This document shows positions 56,734 through 64,000 of a DNA stretch of 64,000 nt, piece by piece. A program made the position numbers and the translations under genes. The stretch comes from Bacillota bacterium. GTDB taxonomy: Bacteria > Bacillota > Clostridia > Saccharofermentanales > DTU023. The notes under the pieces are model-generated. The model was not told where the DNA came from, made no database searches, and saw only the letters and a program-made list of their open reading frames with translations. The stretch covers positions 97,850 to 161,849 of the forward strand of contig JAKPXB010000043.1 in NCBI GenBank assembly GCA_029570375.1, given 5' to 3'. Numbering within the stretch: the first letter of the stretch is position 1; each line of letters opens with the position of its first letter.

Positions 56734-58065
56734 ATGGATCTAATTCATTGCATTTATCAGGCGGGGCTAATTGGAGAAGGTGGCGCCGGTTTTCCGACAT
56801 TTGTTAAACTCGGTGCGCAAGCCGATAACTTATTAGTCAATGCTGCAGAATGTGAACCACTTTTATTCACTGACCAGTACATAATGGAGCATTATGCCCA
56901 TGACATTGTTCGAGCACTGGAATTATGTCGGAAACAGGTCCAGGCAAAAAGAACGGTCATCGCCATTAAGCACAAGTACGAAAAACAAATTGCCGCGCTG
57001 AAAGAGGCCATTGCCCACTATGAAGCGCCGATCGAACTTCACGAAATGGAGAGTTTCTATCCCGCCGGAGATGAGCAGAGCATCATCTACGACGTCATTC
57101 GGGATCCGCTGCCCCCGGCAAGCCTTCCCAAGGACAAAAGCACTCTTGTTTTGAATGTCGGCACTTTGCGGGACATCTGGCGCAGCACGCAGGGTCTCCC
57201 CTTCACGCGCAAAATTGTTACGGTGAACGGGGATATCCGGAAGCCTTCGCTGCTCGAGGTGCCGATCGGGACATCAGTCGCTCAGTGTATAGCATGGTGC
57301 GGCGGCACCGACCTTGACCGGTATGTGGTCATTCTGGGCGGCCCGATGATGGGGCGCATGATTGACCAGGACGAGATCGGGAGCGAGGTGATCACGAAGA
57401 CGGTGGGCGGGCTTCTTGTTCTGCCTTATGACCATCCGCTCGCCGTCCGGAGAAGAAAGCCTATTGAGAGAATCCGTTCCGAAGCGCGGGCGGCCTGTAT
57501 TCAGTGCAATTTCTGTACGGAGCTGTGTCCGCGCTATCTGAAAGGCCATCCTCTGCACCCGCACGAGGTTATGCGCGCTTTTGCGCTGAACGACCCCGAT
57601 CATCCTCTTCTCGCGCAGGCCAGCCTCTGCTGTGAATGTGGAATTTGTGAATTGTACTCCTGTCCGATGGGGCTTTCGCCGCGCCGGGTCAACGCGTATC
57701 TTCGAATCGAGCTGAGACGGCGCAGGGTTAAAATGCCGGCCTTCCAATCAGAAGGCGTTCACAGCGAAGAAGATGTGCGCCGTATTCCAACGGATCGGAT
57801 GGTTATGAAAACAGATCTGACGAAATGGTATGTGCGGCACGATTTTCCTTTTGAAAGCCATGAAGCGGACGAGGTCAGAATCCCCTTGCGTCAGGGTGTC
57901 GGGGGAGCGGCGACAGCCGTTGTAAAAGTCGGCGATAAAGTCGAAGAGAATGATCTGATCGCCGATCTTCCGGAGACTTCTCTCGGGGCGCGGATGCACG
58001 CAAGTATCTCAGGCACTGTTCTATCCGTTGATGAATCATCCATTACGATAAGTAAGAAAGGGTAA
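56734..58065 (+). CDS. pduS: PduS-like (RnfC-type) flavin/iron-sulfur protein
   Basis: This 443-aa protein has a glycine-rich FMN/NADH-binding start ('IGEGGAGFPTFVKL'), a SLBB-type middle ('VNGDIRKPSLLEVPIGTS') and two four-cysteine clusters, 'CIQCNFCTELCPRY' and 'CCECGICELYSCPMG'. The C-terminus is a biotinyl/RnfC-like hairpin domain. This is the layout of PduS, which reduces cobalamin for B12 enzymes in microcompartments. In this operon it would serve ethanolamine ammonia-lyase, a B12 enzyme. Confidence 0.88.
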   Translation: MDLIHCIYQAGLIGEGGAGFPTFVKLGAQADNLLVNAAECEPLLFTDQYIMEHYAHDIVRALELCRKQVQAKRTVIAIKHKYEKQIAALKEAIAHYEAPIELHEMESFYPAGDEQSIIYDVIRDPLPPASLPKDKSTLVLNVGTLRDIWRSTQGLPFTRKIVTVNGDIRKPSLLEVPIGTSVAQCIAWCGGTDLDRYVVILGGPMMGRMIDQDEIGSEVITKTVGGLLVLPYDHPLAVRRRKPIERIRSEARAACIQCNFCTELCPRYLKGHPLHPHEVMRAFALNDPDHPLLAQASLCCECGICELYSCPMGLSPRRVNAYLRIELRRRRVKMPAFQSEGVHSEEDVRRIPTDRMVMKTDLTKWYVRHDFPFESHEADEVRIPLRQGVGGAATAVVKVGDKVEENDLIADLPETSLGARMHASISGTVLSVDESSITISKKG

Positions 58066-58072
58066 GTGCCAT

Positions 58073-58621
58073 ATGTTAAAAGCGATCGGTGTCCTGGAAA
58101 CGAACAGCATTGCACAAGGGATTCTTAGTGCCGACGTGATGTTAAAGACCGCGATGGTCGAGTTATTGGAGTCGCGTTCCATCTGTCCCGGGAAATACCT
58201 GACTATTTTATACGGAGATGTCTCCGCCGTTCAGAATTCGATTGAAGCCGGCTGTGCGAATGCCGGGGCATATCTGGTGGACAGCAGCGTTATCCCGAAT
58301 GTTCATCCACTGGTAGCCGATGCCATTCGCGGTATGCCCATGTCTATTAAAGCCGGGGCGGTCGGAACACTTGAGTTTTTCTCGGTGACCGCGGCCGTTT
58401 ATGCCGCGGACGCGGCGGTTAAAGCGGGTGACGTCCAGTTGGTGGAACTCAGGCTTGGCATTGCAATTGGCGGTAAATCGTACTTTGTCGTCAATGGTGA
58501 TGTCGCAGCCGTTAAAGAGGCTGTGAAGGCGGCTTGTGAGGTTGGACAGCAGCACGGACTTCTGTTCAACTCAATAGTTATACCTTCTCCTCACGAACAG
58601 CTGCTGCCCAGGTTGATGTGA
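58073..58621 (+). CDS. pduT: PduT-like tandem-BMC shell protein
   Basis: This 182-aa protein has two BMC domains (about 1-88 and 95-180, second starting 'AGAVGTLEFFSVTAAVYAAD'), so it forms trimeric pseudohexamers in the shell. 'RSICPGKYL' matches the PduT family. In PduT the pore loop 'GGKCY' binds an iron-sulfur cluster through its Cys; here it reads 'GGKSY', so the cluster ligand is absent. It follows pduS by 7 nt, and PduS and PduT are known partners. Confidence 0.85.
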   Translation: MLKAIGVLETNSIAQGILSADVMLKTAMVELLESRSICPGKYLTILYGDVSAVQNSIEAGCANAGAYLVDSSVIPNVHPLVADAIRGMPMSIKAGAVGTLEFFSVTAAVYAADAAVKAGDVQLVELRLGIAIGGKSYFVVNGDVAAVKEAVKAACEVGQQHGLLFNSIVIPSPHEQLLPRLM

Positions 58622-58640
58622 CCTGAACGATAATTGAACG

Positions 58641-58796
58641 ACATAACCATAATGATCCGATTATGGTTTTGTTATGTGGCGCACGGTAGAAAAGTCTTTA
58701 AACGCTTTCTGCGCGGCGCCACGGCTGTTTGCTCAACAACGCTTGAATGAAAAGAAGATAAGGAGAGAATCTTCCTTCCTGACTGGGGTTCCAGTC
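58641..58796 (+). promoter_or_regulatory. Structured gap inside the eut operon, possible attenuator
   Basis: AACCATAAT/ATTATGGTT plus TTTTGTT forms a terminator-like hairpin (58645-58674). ACATAAC/GTTATGT (58641-58677) extends or competes with it. GTGGCGC/GCGCCAC (58676-58722) and GACTGG-GGTT-CCAGTC (58781-58796) follow. This 227-bp space is unusual in an otherwise tight operon. No B12 box or clear ANTAR double hairpin is visible. Confidence 0.5.
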
Positions 58797-58848
58797 GTTT
58801 CAACAGATGCAGCGACCCGGCGAGGAGGCACAAGAAGAGGGATGATGT

Positions 58849-59985
58849 ATGAGTTTTTATAACCCGACTGAACTATACTGCGGTTCACCTGATTTTGCAG
58901 AACTGATCGGATCATCCCGCAAAAAAGCTTTGCTCGTGACCGACCCGTACATGGTAAAGAGCGGAACCTATCAATATGTGATGGAACCTTTTCATGCGAT
59001 GGGGATCGATGTCATTGTCTTCTCGGACATAGTTCCCGACCCCACCATCGATCAGGTCGCGGCCGGAGTTGATGTGATGCTGTCCGAAAACCCGGATGTT
59101 CTGGTGGCGCTCGGCGGCGGATCAGCCATCGATACGGCGAAAGCGATTCTCTATTTTTCAAAAAAAGCCGGATGTCAGTCATCTGTCTATTTCCTGGTCA
59201 TCCCGACGACGAGCGGCACAGGATCGGAGATGACGAGCTTTTCCGTGATTACGAATCCCAAGAACAAGCAGAAATATGAGTTAATCGACGACTGCATGCT
59301 GCCTCAGGCGTCTGTGCTTGATCCCACGCTGACCGTGTCTGTACCGCCGCGCGTAACAGCGGATGCCGGCATTGATGTGCTGACACATGCCATTGAAGCG
59401 TTTGTGTCTCCCCGCGCCAGCGACTTTACGGATGCCTGCGCGGAGAAAGCCATTCAACTGGTAAACCGCTGGCTTGTGACCGCCTATCAAAGATCCGGTC
59501 ATCTGAAAGCCAGGGCGTCCATGCACCACGCGTCATGTCTGGCGGGAATGGCATTTAATCACGCGAGTCTGGGCATTAACCACAGCCTTGCCCATGCGAT
59601 CGGACCTTGGGCCAGCCTGCCGCATGGCCGGACAAACGGCATTCTGCTCCCATACGTGATTGCGTTCAATTCCGACGACAGAGGGCGTGATCTGCCTCCA
59701 ACGGAGCGCTATGCCGAACTGGCGGTGATACTCGGCTGCTCATCAGACAAACCGCGGCAGGCGACGCGCAATTTGATACGCTCAATCATGAAAATGCGGA
59801 GTGATCTCGATATCCCTGCCAGCTTCCAGGAGGCCGGCATCCGCGAGAACGAATTCATGTCGGCGCTCGATGATCTGGCGGAGAGAGCTCTGAATGACCG
59901 CTGCACCGCAGGCAATCCTGTGGAGGTAACAGTCTCGGATCTGAAGAATATTTATCTGAACGCTTATTACGGAAGGTGGCGCTGA
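58849..59985 (+). CDS. eutG: Iron-containing alcohol dehydrogenase, EutG/PduQ-like
   Basis: This 378-aa enzyme reduces acetaldehyde to ethanol with NADH inside or near the microcompartment. The nucleotide motif is '[13 protein letters not shown]', with '[14 protein letters not shown]' next. The metal ligands lie in '[14 protein letters not shown]' (Asp, His), 'NHSLAHAIG' (His) and '[13 protein letters not shown]' (His). The full usual length is present. AGAAGAGGG precedes the start. Whether it is called EutG or PduQ is a matter of context. Confidence 0.9.
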   Translation: MSFYNPTELYCGSPDFAELIGSSRKKALLVTDPYMVKSGTYQYVMEPFHAMGIDVIVFSDIVPDPTIDQVAAGVDVMLSENPDVLVALGGGSAIDTAKAILYFSKKAGCQSSVYFLVIPTTSGTGSEMTSFSVITNPKNKQKYELIDDCMLPQASVLDPTLTVSVPPRVTADAGIDVLTHAIEAFVSPRASDFTDACAEKAIQLVNRWLVTAYQRSGHLKARASMHHASCLAGMAFNHASLGINHSLAHAIGPWASLPHGRTNGILLPYVIAFNSDDRGRDLPPTERYAELAVILGCSSDKPRQATRNLIRSIMKMRSDLDIPASFQEAGIRENEFMSALDDLAERALNDRCTAGNPVEVTVSDLKNIYLNAYYGRWR

Positions 59986-59987
59986 TC

Positions 59988-60380
59988 ATGGACGATGCAG
60001 AGAACAAGGGTGTGTTTCCCGTTGACCAGACAATGGATTCTCCCGATAAACAACGCATTGTTCAGGAGTACGTTCCTGGTAAGCAGATCACGCTCGCTCA
60101 TCTTATTGCGAATCCCGACGATGATCTCTACCGGAAACTCGGATTAATTGAAGTATACGGAGCGATTGGCATAATGACGATTACGCCAAGCGAAGCGGCC
60201 ATCATCGCCGCCGACGTCGCCACAAAGTCGGCTGCCGTCAAAATCGGCTTTCTTGACCGCTTCAGCGGGTCTCTCGTCGTCTACGGCGATGTCGCGGCTG
60301 TCGAAGCCGCGCTCAGCGGCGTCATTCATCTGCTCGGCGACAAGATGCGCTTCTCCAGTACGAAAATTACGAGGTCATAA
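59988..60380 (+). CDS. eutS: EutS-like BMC shell protein with N-terminal extension
   Basis: This is a 130-aa protein. ATG 59988 after GGAAGGTGG is preferred. The family begins near '[20 protein letters not shown]', and '[19 protein letters not shown]' is the BMC core of the bent-hexamer EutS type. About 20 residues ('[18 protein letters not shown]') precede the usual start, with no good ribosome site at the internal ATG. The role of the extension is unknown; it could be a tail on the inner face of the shell. Confidence 0.88.
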   Translation: MDDAENKGVFPVDQTMDSPDKQRIVQEYVPGKQITLAHLIANPDDDLYRKLGLIEVYGAIGIMTITPSEAAIIAADVATKSAAVKIGFLDRFSGSLVVYGDVAAVEAALSGVIHLLGDKMRFSSTKITRS

Positions 60381-60385
60381 GATTG

Positions 60386-60895
60386 ATGAAGCGGATGATA
60401 TTAGTCGGTACGACATATAGCGGCAAAACAACTTTAGCGCAGTACTTGCACAACCAGAAAATGGTCTATAGAAAAACGCAGGCAGTACAGCTTTTTGGGA
60501 AAAGTATTATCGACATGCCGGGTGAATATCTGGAGCTCAGAGCGCTCTATCGCGCTCTGATCGTCACTTCTGTCGATGCGGATGTGGTCGCGCTGGTGCA
60601 GAGCGCGGTCGAAGACAAGAGCATGTTCGCACCGGAATTTGCTTCTATGTTTAATAAACCGACAATTGGGATTGTGACGAAAATCGATTTAGCTTCTGAA
60701 AAGAGCATTGAAAACAGCATTATGCGGCTGGAACTGGCCGGAGCGGAACGGATTTTCCGCACAAGTACGATTACGGGGGAAGGAATGGAAGAGCTGGCCG
60801 CCTATCTGGCGGACACAGACGAAGCAGTCAGTCTGGTGGACAGATCGCGGGATAACCGCGAATCGCCGGACAAAAGGAAGGAACGATTGGCATAG
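60386..60895 (+). CDS. eutP: EutP/PduV-like GTPase-family protein
   Basis: This 169-aa protein has a P-loop 'VGTTYSGKTTL', switch-region 'DMPGEYLELRALY' and 'TKIDLA' (the guanine-specificity motif). It matches EutP/PduV in length and order. It ends in a charged tail ('DRSRDNRESPDKRKERL'). It follows eutS and precedes eutA, as in other eut operons. EutP has been linked to acetate kinase activity in some bacteria and to shell placement in PduV; which applies here is open. Confidence 0.9.
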   Translation: MKRMILVGTTYSGKTTLAQYLHNQKMVYRKTQAVQLFGKSIIDMPGEYLELRALYRALIVTSVDADVVALVQSAVEDKSMFAPEFASMFNKPTIGIVTKIDLASEKSIENSIMRLELAGAERIFRTSTITGEGMEELAAYLADTDEAVSLVDRSRDNRESPDKRKERLA

Positions 60896-60959
60896 CAGCC
60901 AGGGATTCGAGCAGGAGTTTCCGGCGGCTCGCGCTGTCAGGAATCGAAAGGAAGCAGGC

Positions 60960-62402
60960 GTGGAACAAGTCATTCTCAGCACAGGAATAGATATAGGAAC
61001 ATCGACAACACAACTCATTTTCAGTCGTCTGACGATTCAGAATCTCGCAAGCAGTTACACTGTACCGAACATTTCGATTGTTGATAAACAAGTCGTATAT
61101 CGCAGCGATATTTATTTCACGCCTCTTATATCTGACACGGAAATTGACGCGGAATCCATAAAACGGCTTGTGCTGAAGGAATATGAACGCTCAGGGTTTA
61201 AGCCCTCTCAGATTGAAACAGGCGCCGTCATCATCACGGGAGAGACAGCGCGGAAGGCGAACGCGAACCACGTGCTCGAGAGCCTGGCCGGTCTCGCCGG
61301 CGACTTTGTTGTCGCTACCGCCGGCCCAGCGCTTGAAGCTGTTCTCTCCGCTAAAGGAGCCGGTACTGATGAAATTTCCCACGAGCGCCGCCAGGTTCTG
61401 GCCAATATAGATGTCGGCGGCGGTACGAGTAACTACGCCGTATTTGACCGGGGAGAACTGCGCGAAGTCGCATGCATTGATATCGGCGGCCGGCTGGTCA
61501 GGCTGCACCAGGGAAAAATCGAGTATATCGCGCCGCCGATTCAGCGGCTGGCCGAACGTCACGGTTTGAAAATATACGTGGGGATGCCGATTGACCGCGG
61601 GTTGCTGCGGCGGCTTTGCGACAAGATGGCGGATGCGCTTCTGGCAGCTGTCAATCTCTGTGAGGCGCCATCCGGCGAACTGGAAGACCTGTCGACGAAC
61701 GGCGAACCGCTGTTGTCGAATTCACTGAAAATTCAAGGGATTACGTTCTCCGGCGGTGTGGCCGACTGCCTCTACAATCCGGGCGATTCCGATGATTTCC
61801 GTTACGGCGATATCGGACCTCTCCTGGCCAGGGCGATCAGTGAGCACCCCGCGCTGAAGCAGGTGACGCTCTACCCGGTGGCAGAGACAATCCGCGCGAC
61901 AGTGGTCGGCGCAGGGAGCCACACGATGGAAGTCAGCGGCAGTACCATTGCCTACGCGGCGGATCAGCTTCCTATGAAGAATGTGCCTATTTTGCGCGTT
62001 CCCGCTGCGGCGGAGGAGGAACTCCCGCAGCTGGAAGAGGCCATTCTGCGGCTGTTGCCGCTCTTCATGCCCGAAGGGAAGCCGGAACTGGTCGCGATTT
62101 CAGTGACAGGTGAGATTCACACAAGCTTTACTCAGATTCAGGCGTTTGCGTCGACATTGATCAGGGCGACCGAAGACCTTCGGAAAGCGGGCCTTCCGCT
62201 CCTGATTATCTGCAAGAACGATATTGGCAAGGCTTTAGGACATGCGCTGAATGTTCAGCTGGAACATAAGACGCCTGTCTTGTGCATAGATGGAATACAG
62301 ACACTCAGTGGGGATTACATCGATATCGGTAATCCAATTGCAGAAGGGAGAGTAGTACCTGTCGTTATAAAGACTCTGGTCTTCAACAATGCGAGATCAT
62401 AG
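60960..62402 (+). CDS. eutA: EutA, reactivating factor for ethanolamine ammonia-lyase
   Basis: This is a 480-aa protein. The ORF-track start lies inside eutP; GTG 60960 after AAAGGAA is preferred ('EQVILSTGIDIGTSTTQLIF'). The ATPase-fold motifs are 'GIDIGTSTTQ', 'NIDVGGGTSNYAVFD' and 'VVGAGSHTMEVSG'. It exchanges damaged cobalamin out of EutBC using ATP. It lies between eutP and eutB. The gap to the 62504 start is A/G-rich. Confidence 0.93.
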   Translation: MEQVILSTGIDIGTSTTQLIFSRLTIQNLASSYTVPNISIVDKQVVYRSDIYFTPLISDTEIDAESIKRLVLKEYERSGFKPSQIETGAVIITGETARKANANHVLESLAGLAGDFVVATAGPALEAVLSAKGAGTDEISHERRQVLANIDVGGGTSNYAVFDRGELREVACIDIGGRLVRLHQGKIEYIAPPIQRLAERHGLKIYVGMPIDRGLLRRLCDKMADALLAAVNLCEAPSGELEDLSTNGEPLLSNSLKIQGITFSGGVADCLYNPGDSDDFRYGDIGPLLARAISEHPALKQVTLYPVAETIRATVVGAGSHTMEVSGSTIAYAADQLPMKNVPILRVPAAAEEELPQLEEAILRLLPLFMPEGKPELVAISVTGEIHTSFTQIQAFASTLIRATEDLRKAGLPLLIICKNDIGKALGHALNVQLEHKTPVLCIDGIQTLSGDYIDIGNPIAEGRVVPVVIKTLVFNNARS

Positions 62403-62480
62403 GAACGTAACGGCAGGAAAAGGGAGTAAGAGAAACAAAACAAAGAAACAAAAGGAACAAAAGGAAAGAGGTAAGAAATT

Positions 62481-62513
62481 ATGAAACAAGTGAGGTGGAT
62501 TACATGGTTTTAA
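62481..62513 (+). CDS. Ten-codon leader peptide overlapping the eutB start
   Basis: ATG AAA CAA GTG AGG TGG ATT ACA TGG TTT TAA (MKQVRWITWF) has its own GGAAAGAGGTAAG site. Its last codons cover the eutB ATG at 62504 in another frame. Ribosomes finishing it would stop 8 nt inside eutB, which suggests translational coupling or control. Not in the ORF track. Confidence 0.5.
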   Translation: MKQVRWITWF

Positions 62514-63871
62514 GAACTAAACTCTTTGGTCATAACTACGAGTTCAAATCACTGCGCGAAGTTATGGCTAAGGCAAACGAGGAAAAATCCGGCGATAAGC
62601 TGGCAGGAATTGCCGCTGAGTCTGCTGAAGAGAGAGTCGCCGCGAAACTCGTTTTGTCGGAAATTACGCTCCAGGATGTGCGCAATACGCCGGCAGTGCC
62701 CTACGAAGAAGATGAAGTGACCAGGATCATCCAGGATGATGTCAACGAACGCATCTACGACGAAGTGAAACACATGACAGTCGGTGAATTCCGCGAATGG
62801 CTGCTGGCCGTTGAGACGACAGGCGACATGATTCGCCGCGCTTCACGCGGTATCACCAGTGAAATTGTCGCTGCCGTGGCTAAGCTGATGAGCAATATGG
62901 ATCTGGTCTACGCCGCAAGGAAAGTCCGCGTCCAGGCTACCTGCAACACGACAATCGGAAAACCGGGGACATTTGCCATTCGTGTTCAGCCGAACCACCC
63001 GACCGATGACCCCAAGGGAATCCTCGCGTCTGTTATGGAAGGTCTGAGCTATGGCGCCGGTGACGCGGTTATCGGCCTGAACCCCGTCGATGACTCCATG
63101 GAGAGTGTTACCAGAGTTCTGAGAGCATTCGATGAGTTCAAGAACAAGTGGGAAATCCCGACACAGCAGTGCGTGCTCGCTCACGTGACCACGCAGATTG
63201 CCGCCGTGGAGAAGGGCGCGCCTTCCGATATGATCTTCCAGAGTATCGCCGGTTCGCAGAAAGCGAACGAGGCATTCGGAATCACGGGACAGATGATCCA
63301 GGACGCGCGCGATCTGATGCTGACGAGAGGCACCGCGAAAGGCCCGAACGTTCTCTACTTCGAGACAGGCCAGGGCGCTGAATTGTCCTCTGACGGCCAC
63401 AACGGCTGGGATCAGCTTGTCATGGAAGCCCGCTGCTATGGCTTCGCGAAACGCTTCCAGCCTTTCTTGGTCAACACCGTTGTCGGCTTTATCGGCCCTG
63501 AGTATCTGTACGACAGCAAACAGGTTATCCGCGCCGGGTTGGAAGACCACTTCATGGGTAAACTGACGGGCATCTCGATGGGGTGCGACGCTTGTTACAC
63601 GAACCACATGAAAGCAGACCAGAATGATATCGAGAATCTCGCGATGATGCTGGTTGCTGCAGGCTGTAACTACGTGATGGGCGTTCCTCACGGCGATGAC
63701 CCGATGCTGAACTATCAGTGCACCGGCTACCATGACGGTCCGTCATTGCGCGAGATTTTCGGTCTCCGCCCGATCCCCGAATTCGAAGCCTGGCTTGAGA
63801 AGCTGGGGATCTACAAGGATGGAAAACTGAGCGTTAACGCCGGCGATGCATCCATTTTTATGGCGAAGTAA
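62504..63871 (+). CDS. eutB: EutB, ethanolamine ammonia-lyase large subunit
   Basis: This is a 455-aa protein. ATG 62504 after GAGGTG is preferred to the in-frame GTG at 62495. It is the B12-dependent TIM-barrel subunit that converts ethanolamine to acetaldehyde and ammonia. Family motifs include 'QATCNTTIGKPGTFAIRVQP', 'YFETGQGAELSSDGHNG' and 'ISMGCDACYTNHMKADQND' near the end. The usual EutB length is retained. It is followed at 15 nt by eutC. Confidence 0.97.
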   Translation: MVLRTKLFGHNYEFKSLREVMAKANEEKSGDKLAGIAAESAEERVAAKLVLSEITLQDVRNTPAVPYEEDEVTRIIQDDVNERIYDEVKHMTVGEFREWLLAVETTGDMIRRASRGITSEIVAAVAKLMSNMDLVYAARKVRVQATCNTTIGKPGTFAIRVQPNHPTDDPKGILASVMEGLSYGAGDAVIGLNPVDDSMESVTRVLRAFDEFKNKWEIPTQQCVLAHVTTQIAAVEKGAPSDMIFQSIAGSQKANEAFGITGQMIQDARDLMLTRGTAKGPNVLYFETGQGAELSSDGHNGWDQLVMEARCYGFAKRFQPFLVNTVVGFIGPEYLYDSKQVIRAGLEDHFMGKLTGISMGCDACYTNHMKADQNDIENLAMMLVAAGCNYVMGVPHGDDPMLNYQCTGYHDGPSLREIFGLRPIPEFEAWLEKLGIYKDGKLSVNAGDASIFMAK

Positions 63872-63886
63872 GAGGAGGTGTGAATA

Positions 63887-64000
63887 ATGGATCAAAGTAA
63901 ACTGCGTGAAATTATTGAGCAGGTATTAACTGAGATGGATCTCGTGGGCGACAGCGCCGGTGGCAATGGCTGTGCTCAGGAACCATGCGAATGTTCTTGT
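63887..64000 (+). CDS. eutC: EutC, ethanolamine ammonia-lyase small subunit (start only)
   Basis: The ATG follows AGAGGAGGTG and the frame is open to the window edge (38 residues, 'MDQSKLREIIEQVLTEMDL'). It is placed right after eutB, as in all eut operons. The first 19 residues form an amphipathic helix like the known EutC targeting peptide that sends the enzyme into the microcompartment. The next residues are rich in Gly and Cys ('CAQEPCECSC'), an unusual linker. The rest of the gene lies outside. Confidence 0.88.
   Translation, partial: MDQSKLREIIEQVLTEMDLVGDSAGGNGCAQEPCECSC

Noticed and set aside
58622-58848. Cobalamin riboswitch or EutV/ANTAR double hairpin in the eut gap
   Set aside because: No B12 box is present and the hairpin loops do not show the expected A1/G4 pattern; kept only as an unnamed structured gap.
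62843-63733. 296-aa minus-strand ORF opposite eutB
   Set aside because: Antisense of a certain EutB; His/Val/Arg-rich shadow.

Overview
The window looks like chromosome from a Gram-positive, moderate-GC anaerobe of the Bacillota (clostridial type). Supporting signs are strong AGGAGG-type ribosome sites, the Firmicute phage families present (ArpU/RinA regulator, DUF1351, YqaJ/RecT, YjcQ), a Cna-B/SpaA surface protein with a sortase-like tail, and an ethanolamine/microcompartment operon. The species cannot be named from this sequence.

Layout. (1) 1-382: end of a host membrane-protein gene, then tRNA-Ser(UGA) with its own promoter. (2) 383-37694: a complete-looking 37.3 kb siphovirus prophage integrated into the 3' end of that tRNA. 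A 17-bp core (TCCCGCTCTCTCCGCCA) stands at both ends. Nearly all lytic genes run on the minus strand: HTH and recombination genes (YqaJ, DUF1351, RecT), a DnaD-like initiator, a nuclease, an ArpU-like late regulator, terminase, portal, a MuF protein, scaffold, capsid, connectors, a tail chaperone with a frameshift site, tape measure, baseplate, fibre, endolysin and holin. The lysogeny side on the plus strand holds a CI-type repressor, an AbiF-like Abi_2 gene preceded by a small RNA, and the integrase. (3) 37712-46646: tRNA-Ser(GCU), followed by two tandem islands, each ended by a copy of that tRNA's 3' end. The first carries a broken or recoded sigma-factor gene with a membrane partner, a truncated lipoprotein, two unknown proteins and an AlbA_2 protein. 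The second carries an AbiE toxin-antitoxin pair with two identically spaced operators. A BRO-type antirepressor fragment follows. (4) 46647-56550: a 969-aa SpaA-repeat surface protein, TrkA/TrkH potassium uptake, and a heterodimeric ABC exporter. (5) 56650-64000: an ethanolamine-utilisation operon with pduS-like, pduT-like, eutG-like, eutS, eutP, eutA and eutB genes and the start of eutC.

The prophage is rich in cargo bounded by private terminators: a MuF protein with a cysteine-protease-like tail and a likely immunity gene, two further small toxin/immunity-like pairs, a DUF3800 gene and a GIY-YIG gene. Its long non-coding gaps are unusually structured. One upstream of the small terminase folds into a closed multi-hairpin RNA with a terminator. 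One between the packaging and capsid modules contains a tRNA-like acceptor/T-arm minihelix. One before the ParB-DUF4417 gene can form a pseudoknot. These RNAs, the toxin cassettes and the stacked tRNA-Ser islands are the least ordinary parts of the window.
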